Positions 9,285 to 18,293 of a DNA stretch of 64,000 bases are shown one piece after another. The first letter of the stretch is position 1. Every line of letters starts with the position of its first letter. A program made the position numbers and the translations under genes. The DNA comes from Actinopolyspora alba. GTDB taxonomy: Bacteria; Actinomycetota; Actinomycetes; Mycobacteriales; Pseudonocardiaceae. The stretch is taken from the NCBI RefSeq assembly GCF_900112765.1, contig NZ_FOMZ01000020.1, positions 1 through 64,000 on the forward strand. The letters run 5' to 3'. The notes below the pieces were generated by a model, which did no database searches, was not told the origin of the DNA, and saw only the letters and a list, made by a program, of their open reading frames with translations.

Positions 9285-11255
9285 TCACCGCTCGTCCAGC
9301 CCACCCATGACCAGCGGCAGCCGCTCGCTGCCGCCACTGTCGAGCCGAACCGGCACTCCCCAGTCCTGCCTGGTCAGTCGACAAGCCGGATGCTCCACCT
9401 CGGAGTCGTCGTCACAACTGGCCGCCTGCGCGACCACGTGCAGCACCCCGTGCTCGATCCCCTCGGCCAGCACGAGCCGCCTGCTCAGCTCCGTACCGAC
9501 ACCGGCGCCCTCGACCAACATGTCCGCCGGGGAGGAGCTGATCTCGAGCCGTGTGGCGGGGCCGTAGCGCTCGTCCAACTTCTGCCCGGGCGGAGGGTCG
9601 AAAACCACGGTGAGCTCGACCTCACCGGGACTGATCTCGGTCGCCGGGCGGTTGACCCGCTGGGACCCGCCCTCGATCAGCCGCGCGGTCACCCCTGGCG
9701 GCACCGGGCGTTCCAGCCGGTGCGCGGTACTCGCCGCGACCACCAGCTCACCTTCGGACGTGGTGGCGCCGGACGGCTCGGCGACACCGGTCGCCAGCGT
9801 CGAGACCTCCCCGGTGGCGGGTTCGTAACGCCGTACCGCGCCGTTGTAGGTGTCGCAGATCGCGATGGTGCCGTCGGGCAGCACCTCGACACCGAGCGGG
9901 TGCTGCAGCAGCGCGTCCGAGGCGGGGCCGTCGGAGTGGCCGAAGTCGAACAGGCCCTTGCCGACCGCGGTGTGGACCTCGAAAGCGTCTCCCGCGGGCT
10001 CCACCCAGCGCAACGCGGAGGTCTCGGCGTCGACGAACCAGAGCCGCTCCGGCTCACCCGCTCCGGCGTCGGTGGCTCCCGCTCCCGTGGCTCCCGCGAC
10101 GGCGAGCCCGGAGGGCTGGGCGAAGAACGCCTCGGTCGCCGGTCCGTCGCGCAACCCCTCCACGGTGGTGCCCGCGAACCGGGTGATGCTCTCCGCCACG
10201 GGATCGAACAGCCCAAGGGTGTGGTTGCCCGCCATCGCGATGACCACACCGCCCGCCGGTTCCCACCAGGTCACGTCCCACGGGCTCGTCAGCGCCGTTC
10301 GCGACGCCGCGCCGGAGTCCGGCTCGTCGCGCCACTGCGCACCGGTTCCCGCGACCGTGACGACGGCGCCGTCGGCCAGCCGCAGCCCGCGCAGCAGGTG
10401 GTTGACCGTGTCGGCCACCACGACGTCGTAGCCGACCCGCGCCGCGACCCGCTCGGGCAGCAGCGCCATGCCGCCGGGCTCGCTGAAGGAGGCGAACTCG
10501 GCGTCCCCGTCCGCGTCGCCCCTGCGGCCGGTTCCGATGCGGCGCAGCGGGGTCTCGCCGTCCGCCGCGAACTCGACCAGCGAGTGCCGCGCCGAGTCCG
10601 CGACGAGCAACGTTCCCCCCTCCAGGCCGAGCACCTTCGTGGGGAAGCGGAGCGTGGTGTCGGGTTCCGGGGGCTCGACACGGTGTTCGGCACCACGGTG
10701 GAGGGTGCCGCGCCGCTCGTGCTCGGGCACGAGCTCACCGAGTATCCGGCGCAGTGCCTCGACGTGCCCCTCACCGGCCGCCTGGTGCACCACGTAGCCC
10801 TCGGGATCGATCAGCACCAGGGTCGGCCACGCCTTGACCGCGTAGTCGCGCCAGGTCGCCAGCTCCGGATCGTCGAGCACCGGGTGGTCCACGCCGTAGC
10901 GCTCCACGGCGGCGGCGAGCGCGTCCGGGTCCGCCTCGTGCTCGAACTTGGGCGAGTGCACGCCGATGGTGACCAGTTCCTCGGCGAACTCCCGCTCCAG
11001 CGGGCGCAGCTCGTCGATGACGTGCAGGCAGTTGACGCAGCAGAACGCCCAGAAGTCCAGCAGCACGAACTTCCCGCGCAGCTCGTCGAGTCGCGGTGTG
11101 GTTCCACCGGTGTTCAGCCAGGCGCGCCCGGAGGGTTCCGGGGCTCGGACACGGGCACGACGGTTCCGCTGCGAAGTACTCACGTCCGTGCTCAACAGCA
11201 CCGCACCCGGTGATGTTCCCCTACGTGGTGCAGGCAACCCACGTGGCGCGGGCAA
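9285..11255 (-). CDS. Thioredoxin-like / NHL-repeat protein (NHLRC2-type)
   Basis: Two-domain protein, up to 656 residues. The N-terminal part (~60-210) is a thioredoxin-like fold with the atypical active-site region FWAFCCVNCLHVIDE. The remainder is an NHL beta-propeller with repeated units such as LLVADSARHSLVEF, DVVVADTVNHLLRGL and GTIAICDTYNGAVRRY. The architecture matches NHLRC2-like proteins; the function in bacteria is not established. The start is uncertain: the first in-frame start is used, but GTG at 11181-11183 (VSTSQRNRR) is an alternative; none has a strong ribosome binding site. Confidence 0.85.
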   Translation of the reverse strand: MPAPRGLPAPRRGTSPGAVLLSTDVSTSQRNRRARVRAPEPSGRAWLNTGGTTPRLDELRGKFVLLDFWAFCCVNCLHVIDELRPLEREFAEELVTIGVHSPKFEHEADPDALAAAVERYGVDHPVLDDPELATWRDYAVKAWPTLVLIDPEGYVVHQAAGEGHVEALRRILGELVPEHERRGTLHRGAEHRVEPPEPDTTLRFPTKVLGLEGGTLLVADSARHSLVEFAADGETPLRRIGTGRRGDADGDAEFASFSEPGGMALLPERVAARVGYDVVVADTVNHLLRGLRLADGAVVTVAGTGAQWRDEPDSGAASRTALTSPWDVTWWEPAGGVVIAMAGNHTLGLFDPVAESITRFAGTTVEGLRDGPATEAFFAQPSGLAVAGATGAGATDAGAGEPERLWFVDAETSALRWVEPAGDAFEVHTAVGKGLFDFGHSDGPASDALLQHPLGVEVLPDGTIAICDTYNGAVRRYEPATGEVSTLATGVAEPSGATTSEGELVVAASTAHRLERPVPPGVTARLIEGGSQRVNRPATEISPGEVELTVVFDPPPGQKLDERYGPATRLEISSSPADMLVEGAGVGTELSRRLVLAEGIEHGVLHVVAQAASCDDDSEVEHPACRLTRQDWGVPVRLDSGGSERLPLVMGGLDER

Positions 11256-11279
11256 CGAGTCGGTGTCCGGCCAGGCGTC

Positions 11280-12170
11280 TCACCCGGCGATCGCGCCGAA
11301 CAGACGATCGACGAACAGCACCTCCGAGCCGGCCAGACCGACCGAGCAGTGCACCGTGAGCTGATCGGGACTCTCCCGACCGGGACGGGTGCCGATCAGG
11401 ACATCGCCCAGCGACACCAGCCTCGCCGGATCGGTGAGGAAGTCGGGCAGATCCGCAGCCTGTCGCGGTGAGTCGCAGGTGACGATCGCCGCCCGTTCGA
11501 GCAGTTCAGGGGGCATCTCGTGCCTCGTCCGCCCCTTCGGCCCCACGGTGGTGACGTGCGTGCCGGGAGCGATGTCGGCCGAATCGACCACCGGACTCTC
11601 CGAGCGGGTGGCCAGTACGACGACCTCGGCGTCACGTACCGCCGAATCCGGGGTCGCGACCGTCTCGGTACGCAACCCGAGCCGGTCCCGCACCTCGGCC
11701 GCGAACGCCTCGCGGTTGCGCTCGTCCCTGCTGTGCACCCGGACCAGTTCGGGGGAGCGGACGGCACTGGCGGCCCAGACCTGGGTCCACGCCTGCTTGC
11801 CGGTTCCGACCACGGCGAGCGTGCTCGCTCGTTCGTTGGACATCGCTTCCACGGCGGCACCACCCAGGGCGCCGGTGCGGCGTGCGCCCAGTTCGTCCCC
11901 CACCACGATGCCGACCAGGCTGCCCGAGGCATCCCACAACGCCACCAGCTGATCCCCGGCGGGCACACCGGCACGGTAGGCGCGGAAACCGCTGATCCCG
12001 CCCGGCAGACCACCGGTGGTGTAGTAGTAGTCGAGATCTCCCAACTCGGCGCTGACCCGAGGAGGCGCGGCGAGCTCGCCACGAGCGAACCGGCGGAGGG
12101 CCTCTCGCGCGGCGTCGACGGCCGTCTCGGGACCAACGGTGACGACGTCGGAATCGGTTAGTACGCGCAT
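11280..12170 (-). CDS. Ornithine cyclodeaminase / mu-crystallin family protein
   Basis: NAD(P)-dependent enzyme of the ornithine cyclodeaminase family; 296 residues. It shows the family N-terminal region MRVLTDSDVVTV, the substrate-facing stretch YYYTTGGLPGGISGFRAYR and a Rossmann motif VVGTGKQAWTQVWA. TVGPKGRTRHEMPPELL is close to the family consensus with its catalytic acidic region. Members include alanine dehydrogenases, ketimine reductases and cyclodeaminases, so the substrate is not assigned. ATG at 12168-12170; a longer in-frame ORF exists upstream but would run through the divergent promoter area. Confidence 0.85.
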   Translation of the reverse strand: MRVLTDSDVVTVGPETAVDAAREALRRFARGELAAPPRVSAELGDLDYYYTTGGLPGGISGFRAYRAGVPAGDQLVALWDASGSLVGIVVGDELGARRTGALGGAAVEAMSNERASTLAVVGTGKQAWTQVWAASAVRSPELVRVHSRDERNREAFAAEVRDRLGLRTETVATPDSAVRDAEVVVLATRSESPVVDSADIAPGTHVTTVGPKGRTRHEMPPELLERAAIVTCDSPRQAADLPDFLTDPARLVSLGDVLIGTRPGRESPDQLTVHCSVGLAGSEVLFVDRLFGAIAG

Positions 12171-12352
12171 GTGCCGATGTTCGCAGCGCGCCCGGCCCCG
12201 ATCATCAGTCGCGTGGCTACGCATGGTCGGCACGGCAGAGCCCCGGGAAGACAACTCGTTCGCGCTCGGACAGTTCGGAGACCAATCTCCGAGCGACAGG
12301 CCGACGAATCAGCGATTGGCAGACCAACACGACCATGGGAAGGGTGCTGCCA

Positions 12353-13057
12353 GTGTCCAGGTTTCAACTGCGTTCCGTCGTGAGCACCGTAGCCGCGCTC
12401 GGGCTGATGGCCACGGGTTCAGCGGCGGTGGCCTCCGCGCAACCGAAGCACGACGTCGATCACGACAGCGGCCACGGCACGTTCACCGTCGTCGAGCTCG
12501 ACGAGCTCAACGACAGCGGAGCCCACGGGTTCGGCCTGATCAAACTGCGAGGCCGCGAGGCATCCGTACGGCTCTACAGCTCCGGGCTGCTGGAGAACCA
12601 ACCGCACGCGCAACACGTCCACATCGGCGGCGCGGGGCGGTGCCCCACCAAGGCCGACGACGCCAACGGCGACGGCATCATCAGCACCGCCGAAGGCGCC
12701 TCGGACTACGGCGGGATCGGGGTATCACTGACCACCACCGGTGACACCGGCCCGTCCAGCGGTCTCGCGGTGGACCGATTCCCGACCGCCCCCAACGGAT
12801 TCGTGACCTACTCGCGGACGGTGACCGTCAGCGAGGAAACCGCCGCGAACATCCGCGACGGCAACGCGGTGCTCGTGCAGCACGGCATCGACATCAACGA
12901 CAGCGGTGCCTACGACGGGGACGCTCCGAGTTCGCTGGACCCGTCCCTTCCGCTGGAGGCGACAGCACCGGCGGCCTGCGGCACGCAGGGACTGCGGCTC
13001 GGCGGTGGTCTCGACGAGCGCGGCCTCGGGCTCGGTCTCGGCCTGAGCACGCGGTAA
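12353..13057 (+). CDS. Secreted CHRD-domain protein
   Basis: Exported protein of ~234 residues. An N-terminal signal peptide (FQLRSVVSTVAALGLMATG then AAVASAQ) precedes a CHRD-like beta domain containing the HVHIGG region, where histidines may bind metal. The C-terminal tail is Leu/Gly-rich (LGLGLGLS). The GTG at 12353 is preferred because GGGAAGGG sits about 8 bp upstream; an ATG at 12335 lacks a ribosome binding site. Function in bacteria is unknown. A strong hairpin follows the stop. Confidence 0.8.
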   Translation: MSRFQLRSVVSTVAALGLMATGSAAVASAQPKHDVDHDSGHGTFTVVELDELNDSGAHGFGLIKLRGREASVRLYSSGLLENQPHAQHVHIGGAGRCPTKADDANGDGIISTAEGASDYGGIGVSLTTTGDTGPSSGLAVDRFPTAPNGFVTYSRTVTVSEETAANIRDGNAVLVQHGIDINDSGAYDGDAPSSLDPSLPLEATAPAACGTQGLRLGGGLDERGLGLGLGLSTR

Positions 13058-13080
13058 GAGGTAATCGAGAAGTTCGAGTC

Positions 13081-13114
13081 ACCGGGCCCCGGATCATCGG
13101 ATCCGGGGCCCGGT
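13081..13114 (+). terminator. Strong hairpin terminator after the CHRD gene
   Basis: Perfect 15-bp inverted repeat ACCGGGCCCCGGATC / GATCCGGGGCCCGGT with a 4-nt loop, 23 bp after the stop. There is no long T tract, as is usual in actinomycetes. Confidence 0.8.
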
Positions 13115-13464
13115 GAACTTTCGCAGCGACAGAACCGTATCCGGTTTCCGGGAAAACGGGAACGGCGCGCACCGAACGTCGGGGGGCGTCGGTACGCGCC
13201 GGGAAACGATCCGCATCGAAACCGATTCACGCGATATCGGAATCAATTTCATTCGCGGTTTCCGCGATATCTCCGGTCGTGCTCCGGGGGACAGAGCACG
13301 ACCGTTCGGTGCTTTTCGGTTCTTCGCCGACGACACCGCATCGCCGCGTTCACTTCTCACACGTACCCGGACGCGGCCACCGGGAACGAAGCACGAGGCC
13401 GGAACGATCTCGACGGACCGGAACGACCTCGACGGATCAGCCCAGGATGATCGGACTCGGCTGA
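13115..13464. other. Intergenic region, no gene seen; one strong hairpin
   Basis: No open frame here has coding character. The segment includes the perfect 11-bp dyad CGGTCGTGCTC / GAGCACGACCG (13274-13304, 9-nt loop), which could end transcription of the small membrane-protein gene on the minus strand. Confidence 0.5.
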
Positions 13465-13716
13465 TCAGGCCGCCTCGGACATCCGCCGGTCCCGGGATCC
13501 GTGATCCGCCGGGATGACGTGATCCATCGGAGTCACATGATCCACCGGAGCCAGCGGGGTGAGGTCACCGGAAGTCGACATGTCGTACTCATCGCTCTCC
13601 TCGCAATTCGGAGGGGAGCGATTGACGCGTTGCGGAGTACGGTGGTCGCTTACGTAGAACACGCTTGCCGCCAAGATCGGAAGCAGTGCACCGATCATCA
13701 CGATGGCAATGTTCAT
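13465..13716 (-). CDS. Small single-pass membrane protein, unknown function
   Basis: 83-residue protein. One N-terminal hydrophobic segment (IAIVMIGALLPILAASVFYV) is followed by a hydrophilic tail with repeated DHV/DHG motifs (VDHVTPMDHVIPADHG). The ATG at 13714-13716 has a near-ideal AAGGAGAGG ribosome binding site, which is the main argument that this short frame is real. I recognise no family. No operon partner is adjacent. Confidence 0.6.
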   Translation of the reverse strand: MNIAIVMIGALLPILAASVFYVSDHRTPQRVNRSPPNCEESDEYDMSTSGDLTPLAPVDHVTPMDHVIPADHGSRDRRMSEAA

Positions 13717-14418
13717 GGTGCCTCTCCTTAAGGCTGTCCGAAACACTGAGTGATTTTTCGATCACTCAGGGTGATCAATATGGGGCCATGGCATAGCCCT
13801 GCCGTACAGGTCGTCCTGCCATACAGGGATGCCGTTATCGGACTCGTCGCTCTCGCGACGAAGAGACACCTCGTCCGGCGCGTGGGAATCCACCCGTTGG
13901 GCGAGGACGTATGGGAGGTGCCTACCTACCGTTCACCGGCAAGTAGCACACCGGGAGTGGCGAACTCCGCGATGCTGCCAGGTCGGGGGTCCGACAGCAT
14001 CGCGGAGTCACCCCGTTCATCGTGCCTGTACATCAAAGCGTTACACCTTCGACGTGGTGTGTCTCGGATCACATTTTGCGATCGGGTCACGATGTCGATC
14101 GATCGGGAACACGAAGCGGCCTCAGTACGATACGGACAGTCATACCCGGAGGGGAAAGTGTTCTTCGGACAGGATCCGAGAACACTTGATCACCGTGCCG
14201 GTCCCCGACTGACGAACGGAGACCGAACCGGTGCGAATTCCCGAGCGGGGCAACAAATGTAGCGCGGCTCACGGCACGGGGCACGGCGAAACACACCGCC
14301 CCCGCCCACCCCGCGAAACGACGATCACAGTCCATTTCGGACCAATGCCGCGCGGTGGAGCGGAACCGCCCGGGCCCGGCACGACCGGACGAGCACCGGA
14401 ACCCGAGCGGAGCCCCGA
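13717..14418. other. Intergenic region without a supported gene; one long hairpin
   Basis: About 700 bp with open frames but no ribosome binding sites or recognisable protein. It contains a perfect 14-bp inverted repeat ACTCCGCGATGCTG / CAGCATCGCGGAGT (13964-13977 and 13995-14008), whose loop itself can fold as GTCGG/CCGAC. It may be a terminator or structured RNA. Confidence 0.5.
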
Positions 14419-15696
14419 TCATCGTTCGACTACGGCGGTGAGTCCCTGACCACCGGCCGCGCAGATGGACACGAGTCCACGACCGGACCCGCGCTCCGCC
14501 AGCAGCTTGGCCAGGGTCGCCACGATCCGCCCACCGGTCGCCGCGAAGGGGTGCCCGGCGGCGAGCGAGGAACCGTTCACGTTCAGTCGGTCGGTGTCGA
14601 TCTCGCCCAGCGGTTCGCCCCGGCCCAGTCGCTCGGCGCAGAACTCGGGATCCTGCCAGGCCCGGAGCGTGCACAGCACCTGCGAGGCGAATGCCTCGTG
14701 GATCTCGTAGAAGTCGAAATCGCCGAGCGAGCCGCCCACCCGGTCCAACAGCCTCGGCACGGCGTAGGCGGGAGCCATCAACAGTCCCTCGTCACCGCTG
14801 ACGTAGTCCACCGCCTCGGAGACGAAGTCACCGATGTAGGCCAGCACCGGCAGCTGGTGTCGCCGCGCCCACTCCTCGCTGGCGAGCAGCACCGTGGCCG
14901 CGCCGTCGGAGAGCGGGGTGGAGTTGCCCGCCGTCATCGTGGCCCCCTCGCCCCGGCCGAACACGGGCTTGAGCTTGGCGAGCTTCTCCGTCGAGGAGTC
15001 CGGCCGCAGGTTCTGGTCACGCGTGAGCCCCTGAAAGGGGGTGACCAGATCGTCGAAGAAACCTCGCTCGTAGGCGGCGCCGAGCCGCTGGTGGCTGCGG
15101 GCGGCCAGCTCGTCCTGCTCCGTCCGCTCGACGCCCCACGCCTCCGCCGTCCTGGCGGCGTGCTCGCCCATCGAGAGCCCGGTGCGGGGTTCCGCGTTGC
15201 GGGGAATACCGGGTACGACGTGTCCCGGCCGCAGGCCGGTCAGCGCTCCCAGCTTGGCAGCTGTGCCCTTGGCGTGGTTGGCGCGCAGCAGCACCCTGCG
15301 CAGCTCGTCGTTGAGCTCGATCGGAGCGTCGCTGGCCGAGTCCACACCGCCCGCTATGCCGGACTCGAGCTGTCCGAGAGCGATCTTGTTGGCCACGGAG
15401 ACGACCGACTCCAGGCCGGTGGCGCAGGCCATCTGCACGTCGTGCGCGGGAGTGCGCGAGTCGAGACCGGAGCCGAGCACGACCTCGCGCGCCAGGTTGA
15501 AGTCGCGGCTGTGCTTGAGTACCGCCCCCGCGACGAACTCACCGACACGCTGCCCGGACAGTCCGTAACGAGCCACCAAACCGTCGAGGGCGGCGGTGAG
15601 CATGTCCTGATTGGACGCACGCGCGTAGGGACCACCCGAACGTGCGAACGGGATTCGGTTACCTCCGACGATGGCGACCCGGCGAGTTGTGGACAT
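14419..15696 (-). CDS. Acetyl-CoA acetyltransferase / thiolase (FadA2-like)
   Basis: Thiolase that cleaves 3-ketoacyl-CoA in beta-oxidation, or condenses acetyl-CoA; 425 residues. The nucleophilic cysteine lies in MACATGLESV (~residue 96), the catalytic histidine in EIHEAFA, the general-base cysteine in CAAGGQG near the C-terminus, and VNGSSLAAGHPFAATGG matches the family. The ATG has GGAGGAA upstream. It is divergent from the fabG4-like gene over 125 bp, as fadA2 (Rv0243) and fabG4 (Rv0242c) are in M. tuberculosis, supporting a FadA2-type identity. A shared dyad lies between them. Confidence 0.9.
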   Translation of the reverse strand: MSTTRRVAIVGGNRIPFARSGGPYARASNQDMLTAALDGLVARYGLSGQRVGEFVAGAVLKHSRDFNLAREVVLGSGLDSRTPAHDVQMACATGLESVVSVANKIALGQLESGIAGGVDSASDAPIELNDELRRVLLRANHAKGTAAKLGALTGLRPGHVVPGIPRNAEPRTGLSMGEHAARTAEAWGVERTEQDELAARSHQRLGAAYERGFFDDLVTPFQGLTRDQNLRPDSSTEKLAKLKPVFGRGEGATMTAGNSTPLSDGAATVLLASEEWARRHQLPVLAYIGDFVSEAVDYVSGDEGLLMAPAYAVPRLLDRVGGSLGDFDFYEIHEAFASQVLCTLRAWQDPEFCAERLGRGEPLGEIDTDRLNVNGSSLAAGHPFAATGGRIVATLAKLLAERGSGRGLVSICAAGGQGLTAVVER

Positions 15697-15764
15697 GGCC
15701 GATTCCTCCGCACAGCTGGTCAACGAACACCCGGAACGGTGCCGGGCATGACTGGAAACTTAAC

Positions 15765-15778
15765 CTACCGACGGGTAG
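15765..15778. promoter_or_regulatory. Candidate shared operator between divergent thiolase and fabG4-like genes
   Basis: The inverted repeat CTACC-GACG-GGTAG lies roughly midway in the 125-bp divergent spacer, in the AT-richer context TTAACCTACCGACGGGTAGC. The position suits a regulator acting on both promoters, such as a TetR-type fatty-acid regulator. The regulator is not identified. Confidence 0.45.
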
Positions 15779-15821
15779 CTTATGCGTCGAGTGCCGGTCA
15801 CGCATGGAGGAGTTGCTCGTA

Positions 15822-17159
15822 ATGGCGGATCCGTACAGCAAGCTGGTCACATCCCGGTACGGGCGGCAGTTGGCCAACCGTCTCGGGCTGCCCACCCCCA
15901 CCCCGCTGCGCAGGTACCGACCGGGCGACCCGCTCGTCTCCGGCCCCGTACTGCTCGGGGAGACCGAAGGGGGCAGGCTCGGCGAAGCCGTGTCCGAGAC
16001 CCTGCGGAAGGCGAACGCCGAGACGCACCGGACTCGGGACGACGACGCCGAGTACGCGGCGCTGGTCTTCGACGCCACCGGGATAGCGGGCAGCACGGAA
16101 CTCGGGGAACTGCACGAGTTCTTCGGCGCCACGATCCGGCGAGTGGGCAAGTGCGGCAGGCTGATCGTGCTGGGCACCCCGCCGGAGGAGATCGACGACC
16201 CAGCGGAGCGAACCGCGCAGCGCGCGCTGGAAGGATTCGTGCGCACCGCGGGCAAGGAACTCAAACGCGGCGCCACCGCCCAGCTGGTCCACGTCTCCCG
16301 GGGCGGCGAGCGGGCGATCGACTCCACGCTGCGCTTCCTGCTCTCGTCGAGATCGGCGTTCGTCTCCGGCCAGGTGATCCGCGTCGGAGCCGCCGAGGCA
16401 CCCACCGTCGACGAAGCGCGACCGCTGCGCGACAAGGTCGCGCTGGTCACCGGCGCGTCACGAGGCATCGGCGCCGCCATCGCCGAGACCCTGGCCAGGG
16501 ACGGGGCCCACGTGGTGTGCCTGGACGTCCCCGCGCAAGGGGAGGACCTGGCCGAGGTGGCCAACCGGATCGGCGGTTCGACGCTCCAACTCGACATCAC
16601 CGCCGAGGACGCGCCCCGGCAGCTGATCGAACACGTCGGACAACGACACGACGGGCTCGACATCGTGGTGCACAACGCGGGCATCACGCGGGACAAGACC
16701 ATCGGCCGGATGAGCCGGGACCAGTGGGAAGCGGTGCTGCGGGTCAACCTCGCCGCCCAGGAACGGATCAACACCGCGCTGCTGGCCGACTCCTCCCCGC
16801 TCCGCAGCGGCGGCAGGCTGGTCGGGATCGCCTCCATCAGCGGTATCGCGGGCAACGTGGGGCAGGCGAACTACGCGACCTCCAAGGCCGGGGTGATCGG
16901 CCACGTGCAGGGCCTCGCTCCGCGCGCCGCGGAACGCGGCGTGACGATCAACGCCGTGGCCCCCGGATTCATCGAGACCGCGATGACGGCGGCCGTACCG
17001 CTGTTCGTGCGCGAGGCGGGCCGCAGGATGAACAGCCTCTCGCAGGGCGGGCTGCCGGTCGACGTCGCCGAGACCATCGCCTACTACGCGGATCCGGGGT
17101 CGGCCGGGGTCAACGGCAATGTGATCCGCGTATGCGGGCAGAGCCTGCTGGGGGCTTGA
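15822..17159 (+). CDS. fabG4: 3-oxoacyl-ACP/CoA reductase, high-molecular-weight FabG4-like SDR
   Basis: NAD(H)-dependent beta-ketoacyl reductase; 445 residues, far longer than ordinary FabG (~245) and matching the two-domain FabG4 class (~454). The N-terminal ~200 residues form a degenerate Rossmann/flavodoxin-like domain. The C-terminal SDR domain has the cofactor loop TGASRGIGAA, NAG (VVHNAGITRDK) and the catalytic tetrad with Ser in SISGIAGN and Tyr/Lys in YATSK. ATG at 15822 with GGAGG 11 bp upstream. It is followed after 135 bp by an htdX-like dehydratase, the same order as Rv0242c-Rv0241c. Symbol by similarity. Confidence 0.9.
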   Translation: MADPYSKLVTSRYGRQLANRLGLPTPTPLRRYRPGDPLVSGPVLLGETEGGRLGEAVSETLRKANAETHRTRDDDAEYAALVFDATGIAGSTELGELHEFFGATIRRVGKCGRLIVLGTPPEEIDDPAERTAQRALEGFVRTAGKELKRGATAQLVHVSRGGERAIDSTLRFLLSSRSAFVSGQVIRVGAAEAPTVDEARPLRDKVALVTGASRGIGAAIAETLARDGAHVVCLDVPAQGEDLAEVANRIGGSTLQLDITAEDAPRQLIEHVGQRHDGLDIVVHNAGITRDKTIGRMSRDQWEAVLRVNLAAQERINTALLADSSPLRSGGRLVGIASISGIAGNVGQANYATSKAGVIGHVQGLAPRAAERGVTINAVAPGFIETAMTAAVPLFVREAGRRMNSLSQGGLPVDVAETIAYYADPGSAGVNGNVIRVCGQSLLGA

Positions 17160-17294
17160 GGGGTTCGGCGGCTCGGTTATCGCGGGGGCTCGGGAGGCGG
17201 AACCTCTCGCGGGCTCTCGCTCCGGGGAGGCCCGACATCGAGTAGGTAGATCACGACAAGTCGCGGCGGATTACCGCAGGAAGGTGAGACGAGG

Positions 17295-18179
17295 ATGCCG
17301 ACCGAGGAACTGAGCGAGTCGCCGAACCTGGGCGCGCTCTATCTGAAGGCCGCGGGAACCACACCGCTGCGGCGGGCCGGGCGGGACGCAGAGCTCCCGG
17401 ACACCGAGTACGTCCGCTCCGGGATCACGATCGACCGCGAGCACCTGGCGGACTACAACCGGCTGTGCGGGTTCGGCACCCGCGACGAGCTGCCGCTCAC
17501 CTATCCGCACATCACCTCGTTCCCGCTGGCCGTGCGGCTGATGACCGACCGGGACTTCCCGTACCCACTGGTCGGCCTGGTGCACGTGGCGAACCGCATC
17601 ACGCGGTACGAGCCGGTGTCGGTGACCGACTCGATGACCCAGCGGGTGCGGCTGGCGAACCCGCGCCGCCACCCGAAGGGGCAGCGGTTCGACGTGATCA
17701 CCGAGACCAGCGTCGACGACCGGCTCGTCTGGAGCGAGACGAGCACGTACCTGCGACGGGGCGCCTCGGACGACTCCGTCCCCAGGCCGGAGGGAGTTCC
17801 GGAGGTGACCGCCGAGGCCCCCACCGCGGTCTGGCGGCTGCCCGCGAACCTCGGCAGGCGCTACGCGGCCGTGTCCGGCGACCGCAATCCGATCCACCTG
17901 CACCCGCTCACCGCCAAGGCGTTCGGCTTCCCCCGGGCGATCGCGCACGGCATGTGGTCCAAGGCCCGCTGCCTCGCCGCCTTCGAGGGCAGACTGCCCG
18001 ATGCCTGCACGGTCGAGGTGGAGTTCGCCAAGCCGGTGCTGCTGCCCTCCAAGGTGGACTTCACCGAACAACCCCGCACCGAACAACCCGGCGAGTCGGA
18101 CGCGGCGAAGCTCTTCGCGCTGCGCTCCGCCTCGGGCAAGCCGCACCTGAAGGGTCACCTGCGCGGCCTGCCCGAGTGA
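17295..18179 (+). CDS. MaoC-family (R)-specific enoyl hydratase, HtdX-like
   Basis: Double hot-dog hydratase acting on trans-2-enoyl thioesters; 294 residues. The C-terminal half carries the hydratase-2 motif YAAVSGDRNPIHLHPLTAKA with the Asp-His pair, followed by GFPRAIAHGMWSKAR. The N-terminal half is a degenerate second hot-dog, as in HtdX (Rv0241c). GGAAGGTGAGACGAGG precedes the ATG. It is probably co-transcribed with the fabG4-like gene, so reductase and dehydratase act on consecutive intermediates. A hairpin follows the stop. Confidence 0.88.
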   Translation: MPTEELSESPNLGALYLKAAGTTPLRRAGRDAELPDTEYVRSGITIDREHLADYNRLCGFGTRDELPLTYPHITSFPLAVRLMTDRDFPYPLVGLVHVANRITRYEPVSVTDSMTQRVRLANPRRHPKGQRFDVITETSVDDRLVWSETSTYLRRGASDDSVPRPEGVPEVTAEAPTAVWRLPANLGRRYAAVSGDRNPIHLHPLTAKAFGFPRAIAHGMWSKARCLAAFEGRLPDACTVEVEFAKPVLLPSKVDFTEQPRTEQPGESDAAKLFALRSASGKPHLKGHLRGLPE

Positions 18180-18197
18180 TCCAGCCCGGGAAACCCT

Positions 18198-18218
18198 GTC
18201 ATCGAGCCGGTCGATGAC
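18198..18218 (+). terminator. Hairpin after the htdX-like gene
   Basis: Perfect 8-bp inverted repeat GTCATCGA / TCGATGAC with a 5-nt loop, 18 bp after the stop. Likely terminator of the fabG4-htdX unit. Confidence 0.6.
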
Positions 18219-18293
18219 CGCAGTTCACACCACGTCAAGCCCGTGGTCGGGAATGCGTCGAGGGTGAGCCGAGGTCTCATGCGCGATCACTGT

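Noticed and set aside
13750-14262. 170-codon plus-strand frame in the gap before the thiolase gene
   Set aside because: No ribosome binding site, irregular composition, no recognisable motifs; it also runs through a perfect hairpin.
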